Shown piece by piece: positions 12,109-23,496 of a DNA stretch of 64,000 nucleotides. The stretch covers positions 17,118,934 to 17,182,933 of the forward strand of contig NC_063151.1 in NCBI RefSeq assembly GCF_020921035.1, given 5' to 3'. A model generated the notes under the pieces. It ran no database searches, was not told the DNA's origin, and saw only the letters and a program-made list of their open reading frames with translations. The position numbers and the translations under genes are program-made. This DNA is from Rhodamnia argentea. Lineage: Eukaryota; Streptophyta; Magnoliopsida; Myrtales; Myrtaceae. The number at the start of each line of letters is the position of its first letter. The first letter of the stretch is position 1.

Positions 12109-13073
12109 CATGGGATCTGGAAAATTATCAAAAAAGTTCTTAACCGATTGCAATTGTATTAATTTAGTCCTAAATTTTTTTTTTGTTTGCCGATTTAGTC
12201 CTAAACCTTTTGTAATTGCACCATTTCAGTCCATTCGGCGAATTTTGGCCCGCCGACGCAGACGTAAACACCGGCTAGCCCCGTGATCGAATATTTCAAT
12301 ATTTTTTATAATTTTTATAATTTTTCTTTTCTTTTTCTTTTTCCTTTTCTTTTTCCCTTTCCGCTCCCTCCCTAACTCCTAGCCTGTCGCCGATTGACGA
12401 CCGACTAGAGATGCGGCCGGAGAGGCCGAGCCTCGCCCGGCAATGGCAGGGGTTGACCTTGCCGTCGTCGGGCGAGGCAACGACGGCGAGGTTGAGCCCG
12501 CCCGGGGCTTGGCGAGGCTCAACCTCACAAGCCCAAATCTAGGCTGGGGAGGTCGAGCCTTGTGCAGCCATGGCAGGGCTCGACCTCACTCGGCGACAGT
12601 GAGGCAACGATGGCAAGGTTGAGCCCCACCAAGGCCGGGCGAGGCTCAACCTCGCCGACCCCGATTTGGGCTTGTGAGGTCAAGCCTCGCGCGGTAGTGG
12701 CGGGCTCAACCTCGCCATCTTGCCTCACCTGGTGGTGGCGAGGGCAACCCCTGCCATGGCCAAGTGAGGCTCGGCCTCTTCAGGTGCGTCTCCGGCCGAT
12801 GGCCGAACCTTGACAATCGGCTGGATGTAGGGAGGGGAGAGGGAGAGAAGAAAGGAAAAATAACAATAAAAATAAAAATAAAAAATAAAAGAAAATAAAT
12901 TTTAAAAATATTAAAATATTTGGTTGCCAGCCGATTAAAATTCGTTGGATGGACTGAAATGGCACAATTACAAAAGATTTAGGACTGAATCGGAAAATAA
13001 AAAAGCTTTAGGACTGAATTGGCACAACCGCAATAGGTTTAGGACTTTTTCGGTAATTTTCCCCATAGGATCT
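12109..13073. mobile_element. Mutator-type MITE (about 945 bp) with 10-bp target-site duplication
   Basis: The element 12119-13063 has inverted termini of about 120 bases, ggaaaattatcaaaaaagtt on the left and ggactttttcggtaattttcc on the right, with 'tttagtcctaaa' boxes. The flanks are catgggatct (12109-12118) and cataggatct (13064-13073), one mismatch. The duplicated flank at 58075 is uninterrupted (taggatctgataaatttt), which confirms insertion. A GC-rich core at about 12400-12815 is made of alternating 'gaggctcaacctcgcc' and 'ggcgaggttgagcc' motifs. It can be read in several frames but has no protein family resemblance. TSD length and long TIRs fit MULE-derived MITEs. Confidence 0.82.
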
Positions 13074-14470
13074 GAGATTGGAAAGTAAATTGCAAAGAAA
13101 ACCCTAGACCTAACGTTACATAAAAGGTGTTCATTCATGAAAGAGGGAGGCATCCAAAAAGAACGATTCTTCGCTACTGCAGACTGCTTGTCCTCCGTCA
13201 GAACCAAGGCGATTCAACCCAGCCTTTGATCGACGTTCCCCGGAACTCTTCATCTTTCCTGGCGATCAACAGGCAACGCGCAAGCACAGCCACGAGCTTC
13301 GGCAACTCGTCCCGCCGATTCAGTCCACTTTCACAGAACGTTGAATTTCCAGCATTGCATACCTTATGGACTCAATATTTTCCGTTGTGCATTAACTCTT
13401 TTAGTACAATAAGTCAAAGGTTACACACAAACGTTGTCATTGTTCACGGGTGCAAGGTTTTTTCCTCTCTTTGTGACTTGCAGTTGTGTATAAGTTTGCT
13501 AAATCATTTAGTTTGTTTAAATTTTTATCGAGTTCATCATGAAATAAATAGTAAAAACAAATAAAAGAAAAACCCAAAAAGAGATAATCATCAGTGTATT
13601 TAGAAATTATGTTTAGGGCATGCATTTTTTATTAACATGTTGTAGATATTGGGATAATAAACATAGTGAGGTTATGCCTGCCTTGCATTGAAGTTTGCCC
13701 TAGTTCTAGCAATTTTTTTTATTTACTACTTTGATTTAGTGTTAAATTATTGATTGCACACCCGCATAATCACCCCACGTATCAGTGATTATCTTTGAAA
13801 TAAATAGAAAAAGAAACCGAAAGGACGTTAGAGCGTCTCCAAATTCCCGTATGTGTTGTACCACATTTTTACTTACTAATCGACCCACCAAAGTTTTGTG
13901 GAGACTCATACTTGAAGAATTACATGTTAAAATCGATTAAATCGAAACTCAAAAGTTGCGATTGGTGGTGTTTGGGAGAGTTTGTCCTAGGTATTTGGGC
14001 TCAGTATTCCCTTAGCTTTCTTCAGGTGGTTCACCTTTGAAAATGTCGTGACACATAGGAAAAATTTAGACCCCTGCATTTCATGTCTCGACATGATTCC
14101 CATGAGATTTCGGGAGTGAACCATAGTAGTTACTTCTAGTAATCCATGCAATTAAGGGAATTCCAATTGATGGCCAAAAAAGAGCAATAGTTGATTTCTG
14201 ACACTTTTTGATGCGGAGTTACATTATCATTGTAACAATATTCTATTTTTTTTCCTTGTCTTCTTATTTTGCGGATGAAGTCATGAGATTCGGTAATTTC
14301 TCTTCAATTCTGAGTAGTCATCCATATAGATATTAAGATTTAGTAGGTTACATTTCTTGAGTTCGTATATTTCCTATTTTAAACGTAGAATTGATTAGGG
14401 TTTTTCTAAATTACCCGGTTTAACCATTTCTAATGCATCATTATTTGTTTGAAATTCTAGACTATCACAT
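13074..14470 (+). promoter_or_regulatory. Upstream/5'UTR region of pseudogene C, duplicate of gene E upstream
   Basis: 13080-14470 is alignable in blocks with 58090-58977, the upstream region of gene E (accctagacctaac, then the stretch ending 'atatg'). Where E has the TATA-like ttatataag, this copy has tacataaaag at about 13117. 13130-13860 differs from E and holds no supported gene. The open frame at 13127-13564 has no recognisable domain. Confidence 0.45.
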
Positions 14471-14956
14471 ATGGCAAAGAGAAGGATGGAAGACTCGGAC
14501 AACATAAGCCAATTACCAAATCACATAGCCAACCAAATCCTGTCGTACTTGTCGATTAAGGATGCAGTCAAGACTAGTATTTTGTCGAGAAAGTGGAGGT
14601 ACAAATGGTCCTCTATACCAGAACTTGTGTTTGATGATGGATGTACCGGAGCTAAGGGAGTTGCTTCTCTTCAACCATCTCTGCATGAAAACTTGGCGAA
14701 GATAATCGATATGGTCCTCTCGCTTCATAAAGGCCCAATAAAAAATTTCAAGATTTCTCATAAAGGGTTTTGCACCACGAATCACATTGACTGCTGGATT
14801 CTCCATTTATCCAGAGTCCCCATCAAAAAAATCGTGCGCTGCATCGGGAAATTGCAGAAATACAAGATTCCAGCTCCTTATTCAATTGCCAGGAATTGAA
14901 TTGTTTGGAACTCTACAACTGTGTGGTGGATGGAAGTGCTGTCGACGTTTGATATC
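14471..14956 (+). pseudogene. Pseudogene C, 5' part: F-box and start of LRR region
   Basis: ATG 14471 opens an F-box protein very similar to gene E (DNISQLPNHIANQILSYL). The frame is lost by a one-base deletion near 14873 (attccagctcc against attcccatctcc in E), so translation stops at 14897-14899 after 142 residues. Homology to E can be followed to about 14956 ('cgacgtttga') and then breaks into transposon-derived DNA. The remaining exons of this copy are not adjacent; the piece at 18228-19307 is a different, D-like copy. Confidence 0.8.
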
Positions 14957-17900
14957 ACTTACCTCACGCAGACGAACATTAGAAACAAAAGAAGTAGTCG
15001 GTCGTCTTGTGCTTGTGTAACGGTCTCAGAGGCGATTCGGCGGTGTTGGGTTTGTAGTGGTGAAATGGTGGCTTAAAGTGGCCAAAAGAGAGAGTGAGAG
15101 AGGGAATGAGAGAGAGTCGGTGAGAGGGAAAATGGTGAGAATAAAGTGGTCTTGAGTCTATTTACAGGATTTCTTGACTTGCTCCACAAGTTTCATTAAA
15201 TTGTCACATGTTTATAAACCTTGTCTTGCTCCCCAAGTTTTATTAAATTGTCACATGTTTCTAAGCATTGTATTGCTCCCCAAGCTTTATTATTTCTAGA
15301 AGTCTTAACTTGCTCTTCAAGTTTTACTAATTCTCACATTTTTCTTATGCTATTTAAGACAAGATTAAATTCCTTGAATGCCCTCTTCCCTCTTACACAC
15401 CCACTCTAGGGCATTTTACATTATTTTCATTTTTATTTTTCTTATTTAAGTGTACTAATTAATTCTTTTGTCTTTTCTATATTAATAATTGGCATAGAAT
15501 ATTCTAGAGTTGTCATTTAGTAATTGCCATATAGCTACTCTAGGATATCCTAAGATCCTAGGCTATTTTTCTTGCTCTTCAAGTCAAAAACTAGATATTT
15601 TTATTTATTCTATATTACTTTTTCTAATCCAAATTTGTCTTATATGATTGACTTGTTCCTCTAGCAAAAATTATTTTATATCTTTATTTTACTTATCTTA
15701 TATTTTTGACTTGTTCTCCAAGTCGAATTCATCTTATGCACTTTTCAAGTGTCGCTCTCTTATTCCGACTTATTTTCTAAGCCAATTTCATCCTTATATG
15801 CTAACTTACTCTTCAAGCCAATTATTTCTAAGCTTATTTTATCTTCAGGTGCTTGCTTACTCTCCAAGCCAATTATTTTTAAGCTTATTTTATCTCCATG
15901 TGCTAGCTTGCTCTCCAAGCCAATTATATAGAACATTTCTAATTTAATTTTTGAATGTTCTAGAACCCCTTTCTTGTTCCTCAGTCCAATCACATAATTT
16001 TATTTTATCTATTCCATCATGGCGCCACGTGTCTCATTCTATGATCTCTAGACCATATGATAGTATTTTTATTATTGAATATCTTATTTCCTTTTTCTTA
16101 TGTCTCTCACACCTATATTACATGAGAAGACCATTCCTTTTATTTCGGTTTACATTTAAAATAGAGATTTAACACATAAATCTCGGTACCCCTTGGTGTC
16201 GCCCAATCAAGAAAGTCCGTAGGCTTTCTTTTCTATTCTATAGATGCCAAGCATAACTAATGTTAATGCCAATTTGGGCATTCTATTTAAAAAGGTAAGG
16301 GCGTCTAGTAATCGACCTCTTATTCATTGCTCTAAGACTTTAAAAAGTGCTGCTCGTCAAACTCTCAAGACATTTATGTAGTTCTCTACTTTAGGCGCCT
16401 AACAAGCTAAAGGTCGCACTATCTATTTTGCCGAATAAAATTGGCTCACGTATAAGCACGTCCAGAGGCATTGCCCAATCTATGGTTTAACACGCTTCAA
16501 TATGTGTTTGGTTGCCTATCGAGTTGAGAGCCACTCAAATTTAACTGGACTATTGTGTGGCTGATACGGGGTTCTAACATGAATTGACCCTCTTTGGACT
16601 CATGGCTAGTTTGGTTGTCGATCGATATTAGCACGTAAATCACGCCATGGATCAATCCCTGGCTAGCTATATAGTGATCCTATGGTTGATTCATGGCTAA
16701 ACAAGACCGATCATAATCGACCCATGCTTGATTTAAGGTCACCACATAATCGAACCTCAATCAACAGCATAGCTGATTGACATACCGAGCCACGAACCTT
16801 ATCGAAGGGGATCTCTATTCCTTTGGTGGCCTATCTCAACTTTGACAACTTTCTGTAATTAGTCCAAACCCTAAGTTTGAACTAGCCCTAAGTTTTGGGG
16901 TGTCACAAAGAATGATCTTTTTTTTAAAAAAAATTTCGGATGAATTTATTTCCTAAAATGTCATGGTTTAAATGCAAAACTAGGGTAGATGACGTGCAAA
17001 TATACGAATAAGATTAAGGTTTAATTAACTAAGTTATGTGTAAATTAATTAAAACCTAAACATGCAATTCTATATGAAGTCTAAGCTAAAATGTAACCTA
17101 GTATGACATGGCAAGAATGATCTTTTTAAAAAAAAAATTAGGATGAATCTATTTCCTAAATTAGAACTATGCCAAAACAATGTTTATCTTGCATATTTTA
17201 GAGTTTAAATTGACCTAAACCCTAACATATTAAAGATAGATTATTTTAAACATAAAATTTTATTTAACCATGCAATTTCTATCCTAAATGCAGTCTAATC
17301 TCATAATTTACAAAAAGAATTAGATATGCAATTATCTACATGATGCTATTTTTGAGACATGCAATTTTTGAATATGGAAGATGAATTAATACAATCTTCT
17401 TTTACAATTTTCGAGATTTCATCATGCGACGGATATATTCTAAAAAAGATATGACAATCAAGCAATTCAAATCAAATTGAGAGAGTGAATATGCTGATCA
17501 ATTCAATTAAAAAATGGATATATCAATCAAGTTTTTGAAAAGATTTCGCAAATATCTGAATCTAATCTTTAATTCGTAATCTTATGGTTAACGATTGAAT
17601 TCAAATACTTGTCTAATTGAATATTCCATAAATAATCCTAAAGATGGACTTTTTCAATCATATGGCAAGTTGCAGTTTCTTAATCAACCTGAATTTTGAA
17701 AAAATATCTACTTTTATGCAAGATATGCAACTATGATATGCAATATGTGACACAAAAGGGAAGACAATATTTAATTTAGGATAGGAAATTATACCCAAAG
17801 ATTGTCTTTCCGAATTTGATTTTTTGCTCCAATATTGTGGACCAGGCTTTGTGGATCACAGAGCGGCGGCCGACGGGGAGGCTCTCGGTTGGTTACTCGT

Positions 17901-18120
17901 GATGATGGTGCAAGGACTCGCCGGCTCAGTGGTACTTCGTCCCGAGTTTGGTATCTCGGACAGGACTGCTAGGGAAGTTTCTCAGTGCGACCATCTGTGG
18001 AGCTTGCAACTTGCAAAATGCTCTTTTGGTTAACACTTAACGGATATCAATCAAAGAGTCGATGCTTTTGCTTTTTAGGATCAGTGATGGTGCAACGTGA
18101 GTGCCCTGCAGTCTGTTCTG
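14957..18120. mobile_element. Transposon-derived insertion, including an LTR-like sequence on the - strand
   Basis: Read on the - strand, an LTR-like start TGTGACACCCC lies at 16907 going leftwards. The corresponding LTR would run towards about 14957, but I cannot fix its other end. 15160-15940 is full of 'cttgctctccaag' motifs. 16908-17830 is very AT-rich and resembles 61380-61730, so both stretches probably come from one repeat family. 17830-18030 is GC-richer and unidentified. No intact retrotransposon protein could be recognised here. Confidence 0.5.
15795..15935. repeat. Short tandem repeat, about 57-base unit
   Basis: Units built on 'ccaagccaattat..taagcttattttatct..' recur at about 15815, 15868 and 15920, a little over two copies. 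On the - strand they read as a repeated peptide (IIGLESK...), which gives an artificial open frame. They lie within the LTR-like sequence. Confidence 0.6.
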
Positions 18121-19307
18121 GAATTTATTAGCAGTCTGTTCACTATTATTTTTGGGATGAAAATATGTGGGTTCTATTACAATTAGTTGGTATATATTGA
18201 CACTTGATTTTGGCTGATTTGTGTAGTATTTGGCTGTTCGAAATATTCCACAGACACTGCCTAACGAACTCATTCATTTGAAACAGCGTGGAGGAGATTT
18301 TGAATGTTATGTGCCCAATCAAAAGCTCTCCTCAATTGAAACATGTAAACTTCCAGGTGAGTACGCTCATTTAGATTCTTCTTCAGCGGACTAATCTGGT
18401 ACTTCTTCGGAAGTATTATAAATGATCTTATTTAGGTATCTATGTGATCTTCTCCACAATTTTTTTTTTTTTTTTTACTTGAAAAATATTTTTAGCCAAT
18501 ACATGAGTCAAACTTAAAGTCCAATGATCTATCACTGTAATCTAAATGGATTTTACTGATTAAATTATATACCATAACACATCACAACGAAGCCAATTGA
18601 TGAAACCACGTTTCTAATTAGGAAAATTCTTCATGATTTGAAGAAAGATAAATGGGTATCAGAAGACTCGTGCTTCCTTTGTATCAAGATTTAGAATAAA
18701 TGTTGCAAACAATTTCATTTGATTTGATTTTTAGAGATCATCATATTACCTTGGTGCTTTCATAGCGAATTTGATGAAAAAGACAGCGAATCTGTGCTTT
18801 ACAGCAATCAATCATACATTCTCAGATTAAATGACTGTATAGTAATGCGGTTCACCCAAAAAGAAAGATATGGCAATTCCGGATCATAATTCATAAAGCA
18901 AATAGACAAATCTATGTACCCTGCTGTCTTGATTCAATGACCAGATTATGGTCTGTGCACATCATGATGTTAAATTTGCTCTTTGATCATTAAAAATAGT
19001 CTCGTGCTGAGAATCAACAGACTACGAGGATCTGGACAATGGCTGACTTTTGGGAAGACCACCAGGCGTGTTGCCTAGAACAAGTAGAAATTGTATCGAT
19101 GGGCGGAATTTATGGTAGTAAGCCAGAGTAGGAACTGCTGAAATTTCTTCTTGCTAGTTCGCCAAAACTATGAAAGATGACGGTTAGGCCTAATTCCACG
19201 AGTGGAGAAGGCAAATTGTTTAGGGAGTTGCTGCGTTTTTGGCGAGCCTCGACACAGGCGGAGGTGATCCTTCTCAACCTTGTTGATCCAGAAGCCAACC
19301 GACATTA
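18121..19307 (+). pseudogene. 3' part of a D-like F-box/FBD pseudogene (intron 1, exons 2 and 3)
   Basis: 18140-18227 matches intron 1 of gene D (gttcactattatttttggga). Exon 2 is about 18228-18355, with a 26-base deletion after CAT-TTG-AA that shifts the frame. Exon 3, from about 19000 (tctcgtgctgagaatcaac), has TAG where gene A has CAG (PE-stop, near 19128) and TGA where A and D have CGA (near 19168), then the FBD end KLFRELL to the stop at 19307. No F-box is attached: the DNA to the left is transposon-derived. Confidence 0.8.
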
Positions 19308-20019
19308 AGATTGAATCACACATGGGATCAACAAGAACTGCAATATTTTGCTATGCTGCGCAACTTTAATAAACTATGCCGCGGAGTTTGCGTATTACTC
19401 AGAAAAATGGGAATCCTCTTTTTTCATCTTGTGTTTAAGTCTATTGTAAAGAGTTCTTGGTTCTATATATAATTAGCGATTTGCAACTTTATAGAAGCGT
19501 ATGGTGGCTTTTCTTATGCCCCGATCTGATAGGCCCCCTGGTCCTTGCGGGGACTTTCATTCAAATGAAAAATTATATCAAGCTGATACGAATTCTAACT
19601 CAATTTAGGGAAAAATGGTCAAAACTAATAATCAATTCCAAGCATCGGGTTAATCCTTTGGTCAAAACCCGTAACTTTTTTAGTAAAATTTGAAGGGTCG
19701 ACAAACAAGTCATTGCAAAATTACTTGAGATTTTGTTAAACGCACAATCTATAAGCCTAAACGAGCCAGTATTTACCCCTCACCGGGTTGCCAGTGGCCT
19801 GACCGATTTGGTACTACCTTGTCCACCTGGCGCACCCTAGTTGGGCTGTGCCACCACTCGAAGCCACATTTATTTCTTTAAAAAATTTGACCAACATCTA
19901 ACCGTTTGTACTTTTCCCGTGAAACATCCGATCAGTACAATTTACCTAAGAAAATTAGGACGAAATTGTTTAGAGTTGGTTGTTGCCCGTGTGGAAACGA
20001 GCCAAATGCACATTTATAG
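19308..20019. other. 3' flank of the D-like pseudogene
   Basis: This is the family 3'UTR-like sequence, with 'gattgaatcacacatggg' at about 19310, then the start of the module shared with 6500-6700 and 26400-26760. There is no independent gene. Confidence 0.55.
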
Positions 20020-20435
20020 TTAGAAGTTTGCATAATAACACATCAAGTATCAATATTTATGTATAACGCTTACTTTAGTACCAATATTATTTTTGGATCA
20101 CTTAAGTACCAATGTTTTTTTAAAAATGATTATTTAAGTACCAATTCCGATAAAGTTGCCGGAATTTCTTGTCGTCGGCACTAAAGTAATCGTTTTTTCT
20201 CTGATTTGGCACTAAAGTGATCTTGTTTGGATCACTTAAGTGGCAATCTTTTGAAAAATGATTATTTAGGTGCGAACTCCAATGAGGTTGTCGGAATTTC
20301 TCGCCATTGACACTAAAGTGATCATTTTTTCTCCAATTGTCATTTAAGTAATCCAAAATATATATATTGACACCAAAATAAGCGTCATACACAAATATTG
20401 GCACTTGAAGTATCCTTTTATCCTTAGAAGTTGCA
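20020..20435. mobile_element. 391-bp MITE of the CACTTAAGTG family, with target-site duplication
   Basis: The element 20033-20423 has inverted ends (catcaagtatcaatatttat on the left; the complement of atattggcacttgaagtatc on the right). Its interior consists of repeated 'cacttaagt / tttaagtacca' units. The flanks are ttagaagtttgca (20020-20032) and ttagaagttgca (20424-20435). The empty site is visible twice in this window, at about 6680 and 26752 (agaagttgca), proving insertion after the flank was duplicated. The TSD length suggests a MULE-type transposase acted in trans. Confidence 0.85.
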
Positions 20436-21222
20436 ATCTTTGTCGTTGTAAATCTAATTCACATTATTCTTAAGTATCGAAAATTGTGTGATTGGATCTT
20501 TATGATACTATCACTTCATTATGAAAAATCACAAATTTCTCAACACCCTTAAGACCGGACAATATAATTAAAAAATTGTGATGTGTCCGGACTCGGCCAT
20601 TGTATTGAAAATAAATTTGTGTATATTTATAAAAAGTAATCTTCACAATCCAATTATATCCTCAAGTTTAATGTTAATAAGATTTAGTATCGGTTAAAAA
20701 ATGGTCATATTTTCAAAAATCCTAAGTCAGAAATTATGTGGCTACAAACCTACCCAAAAGGTCAATTGGAATGGACAAAAACATAATCAAATTCCTAACC
20801 TAGATAAAAATAACTCACCGATAAGGGGCTAAAAGATCTACTACTTTAATTCCTATTTCAAAAATAGATAATTTTGTATCTAACTGTATAAAGGCGGGCA
20901 CAGATCTATGAATATGAGATGTTGTACGAGTATCTACTGGGTCCTAAATCATCAACAGGCTCTCCAAGCACATTGAAAATTGGGCCTAGAATCGCTCTAC
21001 CCACTAGAACACTTAGAGGAGCTACTGTATCAAACCTAAAATTAAAAATTAAAAATCAAGAAGATTTTTGAGAAAATTCACTATTTTAAAATATCTATTA
21101 TTGGCAATGGCAAGAGACAAACTCCAGAATTGAAAAAAAAAAACGTTGAAAATACTTTTTATATCGGATATATTAGAAATTACACATGACATGTAAAGAA
21201 TAGCCCATGTCAACAAAAGAGA
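20436..21222. other. Duplicated non-coding flank module
   Basis: Alignable with 6690-7260 and 26770-27600 (for example 'gatgtgtccggactcggcc' near 20580). 20821-21040 is an extra segment absent from the other copies: 'aaggggctaaaagatctac', then 'tctccaagcacattgaaaat'. Its origin is unknown to me. Confidence 0.5.
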
Positions 21223-21616
21223 GAATTATAAAAAAAAAAATCCTAAACCTATTGCAATTTGCCAATTCAGGTCTAAGCTTTTTTATTTTTCTCAATTGAG
21301 CCTAAAGCTTTTGTATTTGTTCCAATTCAATTCATTCAGCCAATTTTGGCTCGAAATCTCTAACATAGCTTGACCTGGTACCGATATGGACAATTCTAAA
21401 TAATATTTTAACATTTTTTTTTCATTTTTATTATTTATTATTCATTTATTTTTTCCTTTTTTATTTTCTTTCTCTCTCTTTCTTTTTTCTTCCTTTCCTT
21501 CTTCGTTTGGCCGATTGAAAAGGTATAGTGACCAGCTAGAGTATGGGTACGAGGTCGACCTCGCTGGTCACTAGCAATGGCGAGCCTCGCACGCCCCTCG
21601 GGAGCCGTGACCTCAT
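21223..21616. mobile_element. Truncated relative of the 12119 MULE-type MITE
   Basis: It starts gaattataaaaaaaaaaatc and follows the same order as 12119 onwards: 'cctaaacctattgcaatt', 'caattcattcagccaattttggc', a T-rich stretch, then a GC-rich core with 'gaggtcgacctcgctgg'. The right end was not found; the next element inserted at 21617-21626. Confidence 0.65.
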
Positions 21617-22048
21617 CCGACGAGAAAAGGCTAAATTACACTAGAAGTGCCAAAACTTGTGTACGGCGCTCACTTTAGTGCTAAAACTTTCAAAACGATC
21701 ACTTAAGTGTCAATTCTTTTAAAAAACGATCACTTAAGTGCCAACTCTTCTAAAAACGATCACTTAAGTGCCAACTCTTCTAAAAATGATCACTTCAATG
21801 CCAACTTCAATTTGAGCTGACGTGGCTTGTCAGAAATCCGACACGTGCTATTTTTTTTTTATTAATATTTGAGTTGACATGTCTCGGTGGAGTTGACTCT
21901 AAAGTGATTATTTTTTAAAAAAAATTGACACTTAAGTTATCGTTTTTCAAAAAAATTGGCACTTAAGTGATCGTTTTGAAAATTTTGATACTAAAATGAT
22001 ATCCGTATACAAGTTTTGGCACTTCTAATGTACTTAAGCCGACAAGAA
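21617..22048. mobile_element. 412-bp MITE of the CACTTAAGTG family, nested, with 10-bp TSD
   Basis: The element 21627-22038 is bounded by ccgacgagaa (21617-21626) and ccgacaagaa (22039-22048), one mismatch. The ends pair: 'ctagaagtgccaaaacttg' on the left with the complement of 'caagttttggcacttctaa' on the right. The interior contains tandem copies of 'cacttaagtgccaactcttctaaaaa' on the left arm and the reverse on the right arm. It is nested in the older MITE at 21223. Confidence 0.85.
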
Positions 22049-22084
22049 TACTGCCAACTTTCATTCTTATAATAGACAAAAGAC

Positions 22085-22190
22085 ATGCTAGGAGACAAGT
22101 AGAAGGCGACAGAGTTGGAAAAGGGGTAGGACACTTTCAAAAAATTGTTGACAAAGGAGTTCTAAAGTAATTAACTTGTTACATCAGGGA
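22085..22190 (+). repeat. Direct repeat flanking the Copia remnant (left copy)
   Basis: 'agacaagtagaaggcgacag' and the following roughly 90 bases recur at about 23500-23590 and once more at 3656-3750 upstream of gene A. The pair brackets the LTR and gag debris before gene D, so the debris lies inside a duplicated promoter-proximal segment. Confidence 0.7.
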
Positions 22191-22194
22191 TTAG

Positions 22195-22422
22195 GCAAAT
22201 TGGGGCTGAATCACTATAAATGTTGTTTTCGTAATCTCTATCCGTTTTTCTCTTTGTTGTTGCCTATACTTACATAAGGTCACTTTCAATGAATGCACTC
22301 GCGCAGTTTTTTAGAAGTTCCAAAATTTACAATTGGTAGAATTTTTTATTTTTATATCTGATCAGTACCGATTCACCCCCTTTTGATTGTTGTCTCTGAA
22401 CCTTATATTTGGTATCAGTCTT
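22195..22422 (+). mobile_element. Decayed Copia LTR end and primer-binding site
   Basis: The stretch ends 'cgattcacccccttttgatt', a typical end of a Copia 5' LTR. It is followed at 22410 by tggtatcag, the usual primer-binding start complementary to initiator-methionine tRNA; the next bases have decayed (tcttg for agc). The related fragment upstream of gene A is at 3040-3245. Confidence 0.65.
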
Positions 22423-22469
22423 GTGGTCAAGATCTCAGCAAGTGTTTTCACGGCAGAGTCAAAAATCGA

Positions 22470-23330
22470 ATGGCAACCCATTGTTGGGACAAGCATCAAT
22501 AAAGGAGATTCAATCGCGCGTCCACCTCTACTTGATGGCTCTTACTTTTCATATTGCAAGTGCCAAGATGACTATGCTTATAAAATCCGTGAATTATGAG
22601 CTTAGGAGGATTGTGCAAAATGGGTGAGTTCTTCCTATGACTGCACAGAAGGAACATCGTCTCCCAAAGAGGAAAAAAAGTTTGTTGTGGATGTTATATC
22701 TTTAATTTGCAAGGCTCTGAAAGTTTTATATTGTGCCCTTATCTCCAATTGAATTTAATTGTGTTTCTTCATGTAGAAATTTGGAATAAACTTATTCTGA
22801 CACATAAAGGCGCAACTTGTGTAAAGGAGTGTGAAGCCAAGATACTGGTCAGGGATTACGAGCTCTTCGAGATGAAGTTAGACGAGAACATCATACAAAT
22901 GTTCAAACATTTGGAAAATAAGCAGCACTTGGGAAACCTTCACAAATGTTGACCTAGTGAAGACAATTCTATGGTGTTAACCAAAGGAGTGGGGACCCAA
23001 GAAGACCTCACTATAAAGCCTCTATCGACTCTCTCGCTAGATTAGCTAATTGGATCCTTCATGGCACATGAAGTTGAGATTGAACACTTTGACGAAAAGA
23101 CGTCTAAATAGGAAAAGATCATTGCACTTAAAAGCTTCCTCACGAAGATCTGCAGAAGATGACAGACGCCGATGATGCATATTCTACGGATGGCAGTGAC
23201 GACAAAATTGCTATGCATCTTCACGTTGTCTGAAAGCTCTTGGCAAGAGCTTCTCATCGAGTTCAATATTGATAGGGTAAGTTCCGAAGATCACGAAGCT
23301 AAGATTTTGGTCTCCATAGACTCAGTCCAC
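22470..23330 (+). pseudogene. Copia gag (UBN2-type) pseudogene
   Basis: Recognisable gag pieces occur in changing frames: RPPLLDGSYFSY near 22519, KSVNYELRRIVQNG near 22583, AKILVRDYELFEMKLDE near 22837, PKEWGPKKTSL near 22983, and LIGSLMAHEVEIEHF followed by KIIALKSFLTKI near 23050-23150. Their order matches Copia gag polyproteins, which form virus-like particles. Stops and frameshifts between the pieces show it is dead. No protease, integrase or RT follows. The last part is also present upstream of gene A at 3383-3440. Confidence 0.75.
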
Positions 23331-23496
23331 TCGGCCGCGACTTCAACTCCTTACAAAGCAAAATCATCTTTGACCATGATTGGCGGTCCTAGAACTCACT
23401 TTTAGGGAAATGAGGGGCGCCACTGTCGGAGCAACATTGATGATAAATTAAAGTTGGAGGCACGCACCACATAATTTCAATGAATGCTCAAGAGGA

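Noticed and set aside
12525..12813. Overlapping open frames on both strands in the MULE MITE core
   Set aside because: Both are repetitive translations of alternating short motifs; no protein family and no start context.
13127..13564. 145-codon open frame between the MITE and pseudogene C
   Set aside because: Absent from the parallel upstream region of gene E, no domain, and it lies where the leader and 5'UTR intron should be.
15795..15935. Possible CRISPR-like array (regular repeats)
   Set aside because: Only two to three imperfect direct units with no unique spacers, in a plant nuclear context.
15648..15993. Repeated-peptide open frames (both strands)
   Set aside because: Produced by a 57-base tandem repeat within an LTR-like sequence; no gene signals.
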